Source: Larkinella sp965227735 (GTDB taxonomy: Bacteria; Bacteroidota; Bacteroidia; Cytophagales; Spirosomataceae). From it: a stretch of 64,000 bases of DNA. This document shows positions 52,384 to 61,723 of this stretch, in pieces. The number at the start of each line of letters is the position of its first letter. Position 1 is the stretch's first letter. The stretch lies in assembly GCF_965227735.1 (NCBI RefSeq), contig NZ_OZ245776.1, positions 1,054,001 to 1,118,000 of the forward strand, in the 5' to 3' direction. The notes under the pieces were generated by a model. That model had not been told where the DNA came from and ran no database searches. It worked only from the letters and a program-made list of their open reading frames with translations. Both the position numbers and the translations under genes were made by a program.

Positions 52384-52420
52384 AAAAAGTCCCGGATCCG
52401 GTGGATTCGGGACTTTTTTT
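52384..52420 (+). terminator. Rho-independent terminator after DUF2383
   Basis: AGTCCCGGATCC pairs with GGATTCGGGACT (one G-U) around GGT, followed by eight T. Confidence 0.85.
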
Positions 52421-52562
52421 TGTATCCAAAAACAATCTAAATCCACGAATGGTTGATCAATAGGCCGGCCAGCCGTAGACAGGATTGACTTAAAAACCGC
52501 ACAAGCATTTTAAAAACCGTAGCGGAACCTGATTCAATGGCCCCGGAAACCGAATTATTACT

Positions 52563-54665
52563 ATGGAAACCACCAATACTGTAGAAAACCCGGATGAGAT
52601 TCATTCCAGACCGGGAAAACCCTATCCACTAGGTGCCACATGGGATGGCGAAGGCGTTAATTTCGCCCTGTTTAGTGAACATGCTACCGGCGTTATGCTA
52701 TGTCTGTTCGATGCGGAAGACCCGGCAAAAGAAACCCGGCGAATTCCGTTGACGGAACGTACCGAACAAATCTGGCACATTTACCTGGATGCGATCCAGC
52801 CCGGACAATTGTACGGATACCGCGTGGAAGGGCCGTTTGAACCCTCCCAGGGCTTCGTGTTCAATCCGAACAAACTGTTGCTCGATCCGTATGCCAAAGC
52901 CATCAGCGGGCCTATTGAAAGCCATCCGGCTCAACTGGGCTTCGATCCGAATAACCAGGATGAAGACCGGTTTTCGAAACCGCAGGAAGATGACAGTGCC
53001 CCTTTCGTACCGAAGTCAGTGGTGATTGACTCCACATTCGACTGGGAAGACGACCAGCGCCCGGACATTCCGCTCAACCGTACTGTAATGTACGAACTGC
53101 ACGTGAAAGGGTTTACGAAACTGCACCCTGAACTGCCGAAGAAAATCCGGGGCACTTACGCCGGTCTGGGTCGGCCCGAGGTTACGGATTACCTGAAATC
53201 GCTGGGGATTACGACGGTAGAACTGATGCCGGTTCACCAGTTTACGGGCGAAAGCTACTGGGGATACAACTCGATCGGGTATTTTGCCCCCCACAGCGAA
53301 TATGCCTCGAAAGACAAAATCGGCCACGCCGTCAATGAGTTCAAGGAGATGGTGAAGGCTTTGCACAAGGCTGGTATCGAGGTCGTTCTGGACGTTGTCT
53401 ATAACCACACCGCCGAGGGCAACCAGCACGGGCCAACGCTGTCGTTTCGGGGCATCGACAACCCGGCTTACTACTGGCTCGTGGAAGGCAATGAAACCTA
53501 CTACATGGATTATACCGGCACGGGTAATACGCTGAATATGAACCACCCGCGTACACTGCAACTCGTCATGGACAGTTTGCGTTACTGGGTAAACGAAATG
53601 CACGTCGACGGTTTCCGGTTCGACCTGGCCACGGCTCTGGCCCACAGCCTGACGGCCGCCGGGCAATTGTCTTCCTTTCTGGAAACCATTCAGCAGGACC
53701 CGGTTTTGTCGCAGGTCAAACTGATTGCCGAACCCTGGGATGTGCAGTCGTATCACGTCGGCAATTTTCCGGTCAACTGGTCGGAGTGGAATGGAAAATA
53801 CCGGGATTGCGTTCGCGGATTCTGGAAGGGCGATACCGGACTGGCGGGCGAACTGGCCGCGCGGGTTTTAGGCAGTCCCGACCTCTACAACGACGGTCGC
53901 CAGCCCGCCAACAGCGTCAACCTGATTACGGCTCACGACGGCTATACGCTCAATGACCTGGTCAGCTACAACGACAAGCACAATGAGGCCAATGGTGAGA
54001 ACAACAAGGACGGCGCGAACGATAACCTGAGCTGGAACATGGGCGTGGAAGGCCCAACCGACGACGAAGCCATTGTGCGGGCGCGCGAACAGCAAAAACG
54101 AGCCTTTCTGGCGACTCTCCTGCTGAGCCAGGGAACACCGATGCTGGTGATGGGCGACGAATGTGGCCGGACCCAGCAGGGCAACAACAACGCCTATTGT
54201 CAGGACAATGAAATTAGCTGGTTCAATTGGGAATGGAATGCCGACCAACAGGCGTTGTTCGACTTCACCCGCCAGCTTTCGACCTTGCGCCGGGAACTGC
54301 CGTTGCTGCGTCGCCGGAAATTCTACCGCACGGATGAGATGGTCTGGCTCCGCAACGACGGGAAACCGATGACCGACCAAAACTGGAACGACGGTATTAC
54401 CCGCTGCCTGGGCTTGCTACTGGATGGAACCAAGGTGGATGAGCAGGACGAGAACGGTGATGCGATTGGCGAAGGCCGGTTGTTGATTCTGTTCAACGCA
54501 TTCTGGGAACCGCTGCCATTTCAACTCCCAAAACCCGGCCGGAAATCCAAATGGCAGGTTCTGGTCAATACCGCTGCGGACGCGTCTGTTCCGCAGGAAG
54601 TATCTGCCCGGGAACCCTTCGAAATCAAGGAGCGATCGCTGGTGCTTCTGAAATTGAAAGAATGA
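52563..54665 (+). CDS. glgX: Glycogen debranching enzyme GlgX (GH13)
   Basis: 700 residues. An N-terminal CBM48-like part (GATWDGEGVNFALFSEHAT) leads into the TIM barrel: VVLDVVYNHT near 276, DGFRFDLAT with nucleophile Asp354, KLIAEPWD with acid Glu390, and LITAHDGYTL. SNWS/NWSEWNGKYRD is typical GlgX. Cleaves alpha-1,6 branches of glycogen in the cytosol. Other glg genes are not near. Confidence 0.92.
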   Translation: METTNTVENPDEIHSRPGKPYPLGATWDGEGVNFALFSEHATGVMLCLFDAEDPAKETRRIPLTERTEQIWHIYLDAIQPGQLYGYRVEGPFEPSQGFVFNPNKLLLDPYAKAISGPIESHPAQLGFDPNNQDEDRFSKPQEDDSAPFVPKSVVIDSTFDWEDDQRPDIPLNRTVMYELHVKGFTKLHPELPKKIRGTYAGLGRPEVTDYLKSLGITTVELMPVHQFTGESYWGYNSIGYFAPHSEYASKDKIGHAVNEFKEMVKALHKAGIEVVLDVVYNHTAEGNQHGPTLSFRGIDNPAYYWLVEGNETYYMDYTGTGNTLNMNHPRTLQLVMDSLRYWVNEMHVDGFRFDLATALAHSLTAAGQLSSFLETIQQDPVLSQVKLIAEPWDVQSYHVGNFPVNWSEWNGKYRDCVRGFWKGDTGLAGELAARVLGSPDLYNDGRQPANSVNLITAHDGYTLNDLVSYNDKHNEANGENNKDGANDNLSWNMGVEGPTDDEAIVRAREQQKRAFLATLLLSQGTPMLVMGDECGRTQQGNNNAYCQDNEISWFNWEWNADQQALFDFTRQLSTLRRELPLLRRRKFYRTDEMVWLRNDGKPMTDQNWNDGITRCLGLLLDGTKVDEQDENGDAIGEGRLLILFNAFWEPLPFQLPKPGRKSKWQVLVNTAADASVPQEVSAREPFEIKERSLVLLKLKE

Positions 54666-54674
54666 TGGGTTATT

Positions 54675-54706
54675 GAATGATGGCGGCCCCGCCATCATTC
54701 TTTTTT
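54675..54706. terminator. Terminator between glgX and DUF3891
   Basis: GAATGATGGCGG and CCGCCATCATTC are perfect 12-base arms around CC, followed by T6. It overlaps the end of the convergent DUF3891 gene. Confidence 0.85.
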
Positions 54707-55423
54707 AAACCGCCATTCCTTTTCTTCAATCGGTGCTTTTTGAATGCACTCGTACAACTCGGCATCGTCCTTAAAACGAAGCTGCTGCAAGGGGTGCGCT
54801 TCGATATGCAGGGTAAATTCGGGGCTCTCGAAGGGCCAGGGATCAACGCCCACGGTTTGGTCAGGACGTTGGGAAATGTAGTAGATCACCCCATCCGGAC
54901 CGGGACTGATTTCAAGCCGACGGCCATACTCCGGAATCAGGCCCTGACAAAGAATAAGCGACAGGGCATCACACCACTGAATGAAGGCATACGCATAATC
55001 AACCTCCTTTTTAGAAAGTTTCAACTGCCGCAGCCACGTCTTCTGGTTCTGTTTCTGCTGTTCCAGAAACGCTTTCAACTCTGCACTTTGGTCGGCCAAT
55101 GACTCATAGAGAAAGGTGGCATGTTTCGACACCATCAGGGCATTCCAGCGGCTTTTTTCCAGCGCAATTTCGACCATTCGCCGGGCCTGACCAACGGCGT
55201 ATTCTTCAATCCGAAAATCCATCGGTGCGCCCGCTGCCGTGAGGTGGTTGCGGCCTTCCCAGGGTTCCTGCCCATCGTCGTGTTCGGTCAGCGCCACCAG
55301 CGTTTCCACCCAGCGTTCCGGTCTTTTGGCCGATTCCCAGTGCATCGCAATCTTGACAGCCAGCAACCCATGCGCCTGCTGGTGAATCAATTCCCAACCT
55401 AAGTCGGTATTTTTGACAATCAT
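54695..55423 (-). CDS. DUF3891 family protein
   Basis: 242 residues matching DUF3891: MIVKNTDLGWELIHQQAHGLLA, VALTEHDDGQEPWEG, HATFLYESLAD and WCDALSLILCQG. The conserved His/Asp residues hint at an HD-like metal site, but no activity is known. Cytosolic. It lies in the stress region. Stop is inside the shared terminator. Confidence 0.82.
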   Translation of the reverse strand: MIVKNTDLGWELIHQQAHGLLAVKIAMHWESAKRPERWVETLVALTEHDDGQEPWEGRNHLTAAGAPMDFRIEEYAVGQARRMVEIALEKSRWNALMVSKHATFLYESLADQSAELKAFLEQQKQNQKTWLRQLKLSKKEVDYAYAFIQWCDALSLILCQGLIPEYGRRLEISPGPDGVIYYISQRPDQTVGVDPWPFESPEFTLHIEAHPLQQLRFKDDAELYECIQKAPIEEKEWRFKKE

Positions 55424-55450
55424 ATCGGGTTTGTTTACAGAGGAGTAAGC

Positions 55451-55476
55451 AAAAAAAGCCGGTCTTTCGGACCGGC
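55451..55476 (-). terminator. Terminator after the PPOX stress gene
   Basis: On the minus strand GCCGGTC-CGAAA-GACCGGC followed by TTTTTTT. Confidence 0.85.
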
Positions 55477-55500
55477 ATTCCGTTTTTTTAAATGAAAATT

Positions 55501-56004
55501 CTACCGGTTTTCAACCAGTTTGTTTTCACCTTCCTGGTAGGTATCGCCGGTCAAAGCTGCCCGCGCCATTTCAAATAGCCGCACCATCCGGCTCGAACTG
55601 GAATCCCAGTATTCGGCGGTTTCGGTATGCACTTTCAGCAGGGACAACGACGGGTCATCTTTGCCTTCGGGAAACCACGGTTTGGCCATAGGCGACCACA
55701 GTTCTTCGATCTTCGCCCGATCCTGCAACTCCTGGGCCGTGCCGCTTACGGATACATAGGAAGCATCCGAGACGTTGGCAAAAGCGACGTTCACCTGATA
55801 ATTCTGCTCAATTTCGTTGGTTTTTGGCGAGTTTTCTTTAGTCAGAAACCACAGATCGCCATTTTCGTCCACCTGCATTACAGCCATCGGACGGCTCACC
55901 AGCTTTCCGCTTTCATCCTGGGTGGTCAGCATGCCAATCCGAATGTCGTTGATCAGTTTGCTCACCTTCTCCATCCCCGCACTCCGTTCTTCTATCGTAT
56001 CCAT
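55501..56004 (-). CDS. General stress protein of the PPOX (FMN-binding) family
   Basis: 167 residues. KLINDIRIGMLTTQDESGKL, RPMAVMQVDENGDLWFLT and NVAFANVSDASYVSVSG form the split-barrel flavin fold of GSP26-like proteins. These bind FMN; role in stress unclear. LWSPMAKPWFPEG is the family's C-terminal motif. A terminator follows; upstream is a hairpin (56032-56069). Confidence 0.85.
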   Translation of the reverse strand: MDTIEERSAGMEKVSKLINDIRIGMLTTQDESGKLVSRPMAVMQVDENGDLWFLTKENSPKTNEIEQNYQVNVAFANVSDASYVSVSGTAQELQDRAKIEELWSPMAKPWFPEGKDDPSLSLLKVHTETAEYWDSSSSRMVRLFEMARAALTGDTYQEGENKLVENR

Positions 56005-56369
56005 ATTGTCGTTGATTTAAGGAAGAATAAAAGCCGGTTGTTATTCAGCTTTCGCTAAAACAACCGGCTCATCGCTTTTGAATATCGGTGTTGATGACCA
56101 GTCCAAGGTCTTCATCGGACTATACGCTTTGGAAAGACTGGCGCAGCTTTCGTATAGCCAGTTTCCAGTTGTTTTCTGCACCGGGGATTCACAATCCGTT
56201 TTTAACGCGTCCACTATCGTTACCCACCTGAACGTATGTTGTCTTTCTCGCCACTTCCATACTGCTCACAACGACCCGTTTACCGACAGAATTTCCCGAT
56301 GACCGATGGCCCGGCTGGTTGAAGTACCAGCACCGTTTTTGTTACCGGTTATGCCAGTTGCCTGACCAA
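56005..56369. other. Gap with a hairpin, no recognised gene
   Basis: AGCCGGTTGTT (56032-56042) pairs with AACAACCGGCT (56059-56069). The frame on the plus strand at 56078-56302 has no family or clear start. A degenerate gene is possible. Confidence 0.4.
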
Positions 56370-56774
56370 CTAGTTATAGAGCATTTCCTGACGACCGAGC
56401 GCAACAAACAGGGTGCGCGACGTCTCAGTTTCCGTATCGGGCCGGAGGGTCATCTCCAGAATGGTCATGCACACACGAATGCACTGGCGGCAGGTTGTGG
56501 CAATCTGACAGGCGCGGTCGGCACTCATCCTTTCACACTCTTCAGCGCACTTTTCGCATACCTCGATGCAGGTTCGGGCCAGTAGCCGCGTGTTTTCAGA
56601 ACCCCGGACGTACAAAACCGCCACCTGACGACAGAGATCCGAGCAATCCAGACTCAGAAAAATACAGCGATACAACTCCTCAATGTCCTGCTGACGTGAC
56701 AATTCCGTGGCATACTCATCACAGGCCGTTGCGCAGCCTACCAACGTGTCGTAAATGTTTTTCTTCCAGATCAT
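56370..56774 (-). CDS. Cys-rich four-helix bundle protein (DUF326/Csp-like)
   Basis: 134 residues. Regularly spaced Cys in helices: GCATACDEYA, CIFLSLDCSDLCRQ, ARTCIEVCEKCAEECERM and TTCRQCIRVC. This is the pattern of DUF326 and copper-storage Csp proteins, which bind Cu(I) along the bundle interior. No signal peptide seen, so probably cytosolic; copper binding is inferred. It is in the stress region. Confidence 0.82.
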   Translation of the reverse strand: MIWKKNIYDTLVGCATACDEYATELSRQQDIEELYRCIFLSLDCSDLCRQVAVLYVRGSENTRLLARTCIEVCEKCAEECERMSADRACQIATTCRQCIRVCMTILEMTLRPDTETETSRTLFVALGRQEMLYN

Positions 56775-56861
56775 AACGCTTCAATTTTCCTGGGTTAAAC
56801 GCCTTCTACAAAGTGAACTGAGACTAAAAAATAATGGTGTGGAGTACGAATTGCTTTTACC

Positions 56862-57056
56862 TTAGGCCACCTGACGGGATTCCATAAACCGTTGGCGTGC
56901 CCAGGCGCGGGCTTCGTAGATACTGGCCGAAATCGCTTCTTTCTTGTCAGACACCTCCTGTTCCAGAAGCGAGTTGGCAATCTCAATTGCCTTGGCGCGA
57001 ACGCTGGGCGGTAGCGAACGCATTGCTGCGGGGAAATGGGTTTGATTCCAGACCAT
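56862..57056 (-). CDS. YdaT-like small protein
   Basis: 64 residues. MVWNQTHFPAAMRSLPPSVR, KAIEIANSLLEQ and ISASIYEARAWARQ follow the small stress-associated family that starts P-WN and has R-KAIEIAN-LL. Function unknown. Stops after RQVA. Confidence 0.75.
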   Translation of the reverse strand: MVWNQTHFPAAMRSLPPSVRAKAIEIANSLLEQEVSDKKEAISASIYEARAWARQRFMESRQVA

Positions 57057-57270
57057 GTTCTTTATCGCTTGTTGATGCCAGATACATTGAGATAATTATG
57101 CCAGATTAATATTCCCATCAGACGAACAATTTCCAGAACCTTATCACACTGACTATCAATTGTGTTTAAGTATATATTCTCAATAAAACACAAAACCACG
57201 CCGTGCCAATTCCAGCGATTTGTAGAAAATGGTTTCCTCACTGTGTATGAAACTCCACAGCTAAATCCAT

Positions 57271-57301
57271 AAAAAATGGCCTCCGAATTTCTCGGAGGCC
57301 A
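57271..57301 (-). terminator. Terminator after the REC-PAS-kinase gene
   Basis: TGGCCTCCGA-GAAAT-TCGGAGGCCA on the minus strand followed by TTTTTT; 10 perfect base pairs. Confidence 0.88.
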
Positions 57302-57333
57302 CGTGCACGCTGCGTTGTCGAATTACACCTTGA

Positions 57334-58797
57334 TTACTTGGGGAAAATGAGTCGGAACGTTGTCCCCTGCCCTTCCTGGCTTTCGACCTCAATCGAACCC
57401 CGGTGGCTGTTAATGATGTTTTGCGTGGTCGTTAAACCCAATCCCATACCGCCCTGTTTCCCCGTAAAAAACGGGTCGAACAGCCGTTGGCGATTGGCTT
57501 CGGAAATCCCCGAACCGTTGTCTTCTACACAAACCATAATGGCCCGTTCGTTGATGGGAATGGTTTTCACCGTCAAGACGCCGGTCATTTCTTTCATGGC
57601 TTCCACAGCGTTGATCAAAATGTTAAGCAAGGCGGTTTTAAACTGTTCTTTATCGAGTGGAACGGCACAGTCTTCGGTGGTGAAATCGGTCACCAGTTTC
57701 ATTCCTTTGAGCTGTAGCCGGTCATGAACCAGATACAACGTATCCCGCACGGCGTCGTTCAGGTTGTGGGACGTCAACTCCAGATCACGCGGTTTCGATG
57801 AGTTGAGCATCTCGGTGATCAACTGGCCAATGCGCTCGGCGTTTCGGCGAATGATGTTGATGTAGAGCGATAAGCCCGGGTCGTCGGGGGGTAAATCTTC
57901 TTTCAATTGCTCGAGGGCCAGGTGCAGGTTGGTCAGCGGATTCCGCACCTCGTGGGCTATGCTGCGGGCAATCTGTCCGGTCATGCTCAGTTTTTCGGCA
58001 ATCAACAGGTCGCGCTGGGCTTTCTTTTGCTGGGTTACGTCCCGCACAATGGCCTGATACCAGTTGGTAACGCCACCCTTATCGGGTATGGCAACCACCG
58101 AAAGCAGGCAGTCGATCCGTTTGCGGTCTTTGCTGATCAGCACGATTTCGGTATCTTTCACCTGCTCCGACCCATCAATCTGCCGTCGCAACTGCTCATA
58201 CACCTCCGCTTTATCAAACAGTTCACGAACGTTCATTTTCCGCAGTTCTTCGTCCGAATATCCCGTCAGTCTTTCCAGGGAAGGATTGATTTCCTGAAAC
58301 TCAAAATTACGGTCGGTAACAAAAATGGCATCGATCGAACGTTCGAACAACGAACGGTATTTGTTTTCCTTTTCAGCCAGTTCGCCTACCACATTGGCCT
58401 GTCGCAAGGCATAGCGAATGCTTCGGCCGAGCAGTTGGGCATCAATCCGGCCTTTCACGAGGTAATCGGCTGCGCCCAGTTTGAGGGCCGAATAATCTAC
58501 TTCCAGATCATCCTGCCCCGTCAGCAATATCATCGGCGTCTGGCACCCGGCCTTAAACGCTTCGTGAATCAGTTCGATACCGGTTCGCTCGCCCAGGCGG
58601 TAATCGACCAGATACACATCGTAGGCATTTTGGTAGATATGCTCGAGTGCCGAGTTAAAATCGCTGACCCAATCGAGGTGGATGTTGGCATTGTCGCGGG
58701 TAGAAACCAGGGATTTTGTCAGCACAAAATCGTCTTCATCATCCTCAACCAGCAGCACCCGGATGGGTTTTTCCGAGAGTTCATCGGGTTGAGTCAT
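57334..58797 (-). CDS. Response regulator-PAS-histidine kinase hybrid
   Basis: 487 residues from ATG 58797. N-terminal receiver with Asp65 in DVYLVDYRLGERTG, a PAS domain (SIDAIFVTDRNFEFQEINPS), then a kinase with H-box SIAHEVRNPLTN (His282) and ATPase motifs (LLNILINAVEAM, VCVEDNGSGI, GMGLGLTTTQNII). No membrane segment, so cytosolic. It overlaps the receiver gene upstream by 17 bases and likely forms a phosphorelay with it. Alternative start 58818. Confidence 0.9.
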   Translation of the reverse strand: MTQPDELSEKPIRVLLVEDDEDDFVLTKSLVSTRDNANIHLDWVSDFNSALEHIYQNAYDVYLVDYRLGERTGIELIHEAFKAGCQTPMILLTGQDDLEVDYSALKLGAADYLVKGRIDAQLLGRSIRYALRQANVVGELAEKENKYRSLFERSIDAIFVTDRNFEFQEINPSLERLTGYSDEELRKMNVRELFDKAEVYEQLRRQIDGSEQVKDTEIVLISKDRKRIDCLLSVVAIPDKGGVTNWYQAIVRDVTQQKKAQRDLLIAEKLSMTGQIARSIAHEVRNPLTNLHLALEQLKEDLPPDDPGLSLYINIIRRNAERIGQLITEMLNSSKPRDLELTSHNLNDAVRDTLYLVHDRLQLKGMKLVTDFTTEDCAVPLDKEQFKTALLNILINAVEAMKEMTGVLTVKTIPINERAIMVCVEDNGSGISEANRQRLFDPFFTGKQGGMGLGLTTTQNIINSHRGSIEVESQEGQGTTFRLIFPK

Positions 58798-59230
58798 CAG
58801 GTAGGGAAACGGTGTCAATCCAGTATTTTTTTATGGTGGTTGTGATGTCGAGTAACGTACTAAAATCAAACGGTTTAGAGATATAGGAACTAACTCCCAA
58901 ATCGTAGGTTCGCAGAATGTCTTCTTCGGCGGTCGAGGTTGTTAATACAACGACGGGGATTTGCCGGAATTGCTCGTTGGCTTTGATTTCACGCAGGGCC
59001 TGAATCCCGTTTTTTCGGGGCATATTCAAATCGAGCAGAATCAGGCTGGGGCGCAGGGCCGATCCATACGGCTCCCGCTGGTATAGAAAATCCATCAGTT
59101 CCTCCCCATCTTCCACAAAGTGTAATTCTGATGTCAGGTTACATTCCCGAAACGCCTGTTCGATCAGCAGGCGGTCATCGGCGTCGTCGTCAGCAATCAG
59201 TATGCTGGTATTCAGAGATTTATTCGTCAT
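58781..59230 (-). CDS. Single-domain response regulator (RcpA-like)
   Basis: 149 residues. ILIADDDADDR acidic pocket, phospho-acceptor Asp67 in LILLDLNMPRKNG, Thr/Lys in VVVLTTS and YISKPFDF. No output domain, so it passes phosphate or acts by protein contact. Upstream of and overlapping the hybrid kinase. Confidence 0.9.
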   Translation of the reverse strand: MTNKSLNTSILIADDDADDRLLIEQAFRECNLTSELHFVEDGEELMDFLYQREPYGSALRPSLILLDLNMPRKNGIQALREIKANEQFRQIPVVVLTTSTAEEDILRTYDLGVSSYISKPFDFSTLLDITTTIKKYWIDTVSLPDDSTR

Positions 59231-59548
59231 TTGAGTGGATATCGAATGAGACCACAGGGCCTTTGTCCCAGTAAAGACAAAATTACGCCTACTTTCCTCG
59301 TATTAAGAAACAAGTTTCTATTTCTGGTGTTTTCCGAAACGGGCAAATCTTACTGCCTGTCTTCTACACTTTGAGTAGGATCTTCCACAAAAACCGATTC
59401 CTGCCAACGTGCAAACCGGTTGAAACCAAATTCTACACCCCACTAAATATAACTGATTGTCAGCAGATTACCACTGAATCTTGCTACACCCTACGCTTTG
59501 GCACAGAATTATTAGCAATTGATGCGTATAACAAACCTATTGTATGCC
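59231..59548. other. Divergent gap with promoter signals
   Basis: No gene. Minus-strand -7 box at 59278-59285. CTTTGGCACAGAATTATTAGC (59496-59516 region) has a good sigma-54 -24 half but GG to GC spacing is 13 rather than 10. Confidence 0.4.
59278..59285 (-). promoter_or_regulatory. Putative -7 box for the receiver/kinase operon
   Basis: TAATTTTG on the minus strand, perfect TAnnTTTG, 47 bases before ATG 59230. A TTG lies about 25 bases upstream (59311-59313). Confidence 0.4.
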
Positions 59549-60175
59549 ATGAAAAACTCGATTGTTAGAGTGTTAGTTGCCTCTGTTCTGGTTAGCAGCC
59601 TGTCGGTTTTAAAAATTTCGGCCCAGACAAAGCCCCGAACCGGAATTAAAGGCGGCTTGAATGCCAGCACGCTCTATTTGGACAACGTCGATGATCGCAA
59701 CGAACGGATTGGTTTCCACGTTGGTCTTTTTACTCAGATCCCGGTAACTTCTTTCTTCGCCATTCAGCCCGAACTTCAGTATACCACCAAAGGGGTTTCG
59801 GCCAACTATAATCTACTGGGAAATACCGGCAAGAACAACTTTAACCTGAATTATGTGGAACTGCCGGTTCTGGCCACGTTCAAGCTGGGCAACTCCGTCG
59901 ATCTGCAAGCCGGTCCGTATGCGTCCTATCTGGTGAATTCAAAAATAACCACAGACGGTGACTTCGGTTCTGATTACCGTAACATCAACCGCGACAATTT
60001 CAACACCTTTGACTATGGCATCGCCGGTGGTCTGAACATCTATTTTGGAAAAGCGCTGCTGGGATTGCGTTACGGCCAGGGGCTGCAACCGGTAGCGAAA
60101 GATGGTGCGGCCCGTTTGCTCATGGGAAAAGCTAAAAACGCCGTTGGCCAGGTTTCACTGGGGTTTGCGATTTAA
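59549..60175 (+). CDS. Outer membrane beta-barrel protein (porin family)
   Basis: 208 residues from ATG 59549 with a signal peptide (MKNSIVRVLVASVLVSSLSV). GIKGGLNASTLYLD, FAIQPELQYTTKG, YVELPVLATFKL and YGIAGGLNIYFGKALLGLRY are PF13568-like outer membrane barrel motifs common in Bacteroidota. It ends aromatic-free but hydrophobic (VSLGFAI). Function not determined. Followed by a strong hairpin. Confidence 0.85.
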   Translation: MKNSIVRVLVASVLVSSLSVLKISAQTKPRTGIKGGLNASTLYLDNVDDRNERIGFHVGLFTQIPVTSFFAIQPELQYTTKGVSANYNLLGNTGKNNFNLNYVELPVLATFKLGNSVDLQAGPYASYLVNSKITTDGDFGSDYRNINRDNFNTFDYGIAGGLNIYFGKALLGLRYGQGLQPVAKDGAARLLMGKAKNAVGQVSLGFAI

Positions 60176-60180
60176 TGTCC

Positions 60181-60220
60181 CGTTTGCCCCTGCATGCTCT
60201 GATGAATGCAGGGGCAAACG
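60181..60220. terminator. Bidirectional terminator, porin / NtrC-type regulator
   Basis: CGTTTGCCCCTGCAT (60181-60195) pairs perfectly with ATGCAGGGGCAAACG (60206-60220), 10-base loop, between convergent genes. Confidence 0.8.
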
Positions 60221-60226
60221 AGCTTA

Positions 60227-61675
60227 TCACAGGTGAATATCGTATGCTTTTAGCTTGTTATACAGGGTCTTACGGTCAATATTCAGGACTTCGGCGGCTT
60301 TGGTTTTGTTGTAGCCGGTTTTCTCCAGAACTTTGATAATAGCGGCCCGTTCGGCGTTTTCCGATACGGATTTGAGGTTGTTGGCCGGTGCAACGGTCGA
60401 AACGGCCGAACCGTTCTCTTCCATCACATACGTAGGAGAGATAATCTCATAGGGCAGGCAATCCAGCGTTATGAAATCGCTTTGTGACAGCAAAACGGCC
60501 CGCTTCACAACGTTTTGAATTTCACGCAAATTACCGTGCCAGTAATACTCTTTTAGTTTATCTTTTACTTCATCATCGAATCCCAGAACGTTTTTCTCCA
60601 ACTGGTCGTTGGCAATTTCCAGAAAGTGATCGGCAAATAGCAGAATGTCGGCTTTGCGTTCACGCAGGGGAGCCAGTTCGATGCGGAATTCGTCCAGACG
60701 GTGGAAAATATCTTCCCGGAAACGGCCTTGCCGAACGGCTTCACGAAGGTCTTCATTGGTGGCAACCAGAATGCGGACATCGACAACAATATCGGTGTTA
60801 CTGCCAATTCGTCGTATTTTTCGCTCCTGCAAAACGCGCAGGAGTTTGATCTGGTTCTCATACGATAGATTACCAATCTCGTCCAGAAACAACGTACCGC
60901 CGTTGGCATACTCGAAGCTGCCCATCTTGTCAGACATCGCGCCCGTAAAAGCACCTTTGGTATGGCCAAACAGTTCACTCCCCGCCAGTTCTTTGGACAG
61001 GGCTCCACAGTCGATGGCAACGAACGGTTTGCCCGCCCGCTTGCTTTTCTGGTGGATGGCATTCGCGACAAACTCCTTGCCTGTGCCGGTTTCGCCGGTA
61101 ATGATCACCGACATGTTGGTGGGCGCAATGAGGTCGATGTGTTTCTGAAGCATTTCGGCCGACCGGCTTTTTCCGAAGATAAACCGTTTGCCACCACTAA
61201 CAAGGGTAGCGGTTTTGGCGGCCCGGGCGGGCTGTTTTACCGGACTGGTTTCGAGCGCGTCGTCTGCATCGTCGGAAGAAGTACCACTGATCGACCGGAC
61301 GTCAACTTTTTGATTGCGTCGGTCGAGAGCACTTTTAATGGTATACAGGATTTCGTCCGGATAAAGCGGTTTGGTAACATAGTCGTATGCACCGTGCTTC
61401 ACCGTTTGCACTGCCATTCGAACGTCGGAATACCCGGTGATGATGATAACCGCCGTGGTAGGGTCGAGGATTTTGATCCGGCGCAGCATTTCAAGACCGT
61501 CGACATCGGGGAGCTTGAAATCGCAGATAACCAGTTCGAACGGGTCTTTTCGCAGCAGAGTCAAGGCGTCATCTCCTCGTTGAACAGAAGCCGTCTTATA
61601 TCCTTGTTTTGACAAAAATCGTTCTAAAAGCAGGCATATATCCGTATTATCATCAACGATTAAGATTCTTTCCAT
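60227..61675 (-). CDS. NtrC-family sigma-54-dependent response regulator
   Basis: 482 residues. Receiver with Asp52 in VICDFKLPDVDG, AAA+ domain with Walker A GETGTGKE (194-201), GAFTGA loop (241-246) that contacts sigma-54, Walker B TLFLDEIGN, and a Fis-type helix-turn-helix (NKTKAAEVLNIDRKTLYNKL) at the C-terminus. It activates RNA polymerase with RpoN. It lies 48 bases after a single-domain regulator on the same strand, so they are probably one operon. Targets may include the sigma-54-like promoters in this region. Confidence 0.93.
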   Translation of the reverse strand: MERILIVDDNTDICLLLERFLSKQGYKTASVQRGDDALTLLRKDPFELVICDFKLPDVDGLEMLRRIKILDPTTAVIIITGYSDVRMAVQTVKHGAYDYVTKPLYPDEILYTIKSALDRRNQKVDVRSISGTSSDDADDALETSPVKQPARAAKTATLVSGGKRFIFGKSRSAEMLQKHIDLIAPTNMSVIITGETGTGKEFVANAIHQKSKRAGKPFVAIDCGALSKELAGSELFGHTKGAFTGAMSDKMGSFEYANGGTLFLDEIGNLSYENQIKLLRVLQERKIRRIGSNTDIVVDVRILVATNEDLREAVRQGRFREDIFHRLDEFRIELAPLRERKADILLFADHFLEIANDQLEKNVLGFDDEVKDKLKEYYWHGNLREIQNVVKRAVLLSQSDFITLDCLPYEIISPTYVMEENGSAVSTVAPANNLKSVSENAERAAIIKVLEKTGYNKTKAAEVLNIDRKTLYNKLKAYDIHL

Positions 61676-61723
61676 AGAGGGACAGTTACAGTGCCCAGTT
61701 ACTTAATGAAGGGATAAAGTTAA

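Noticed and set aside
59496..59516. Full sigma-54 promoter before the porin gene
   Set aside because: The -24 half is good but GG to GC spacing is 13, not 10, so only the half-site is noted.
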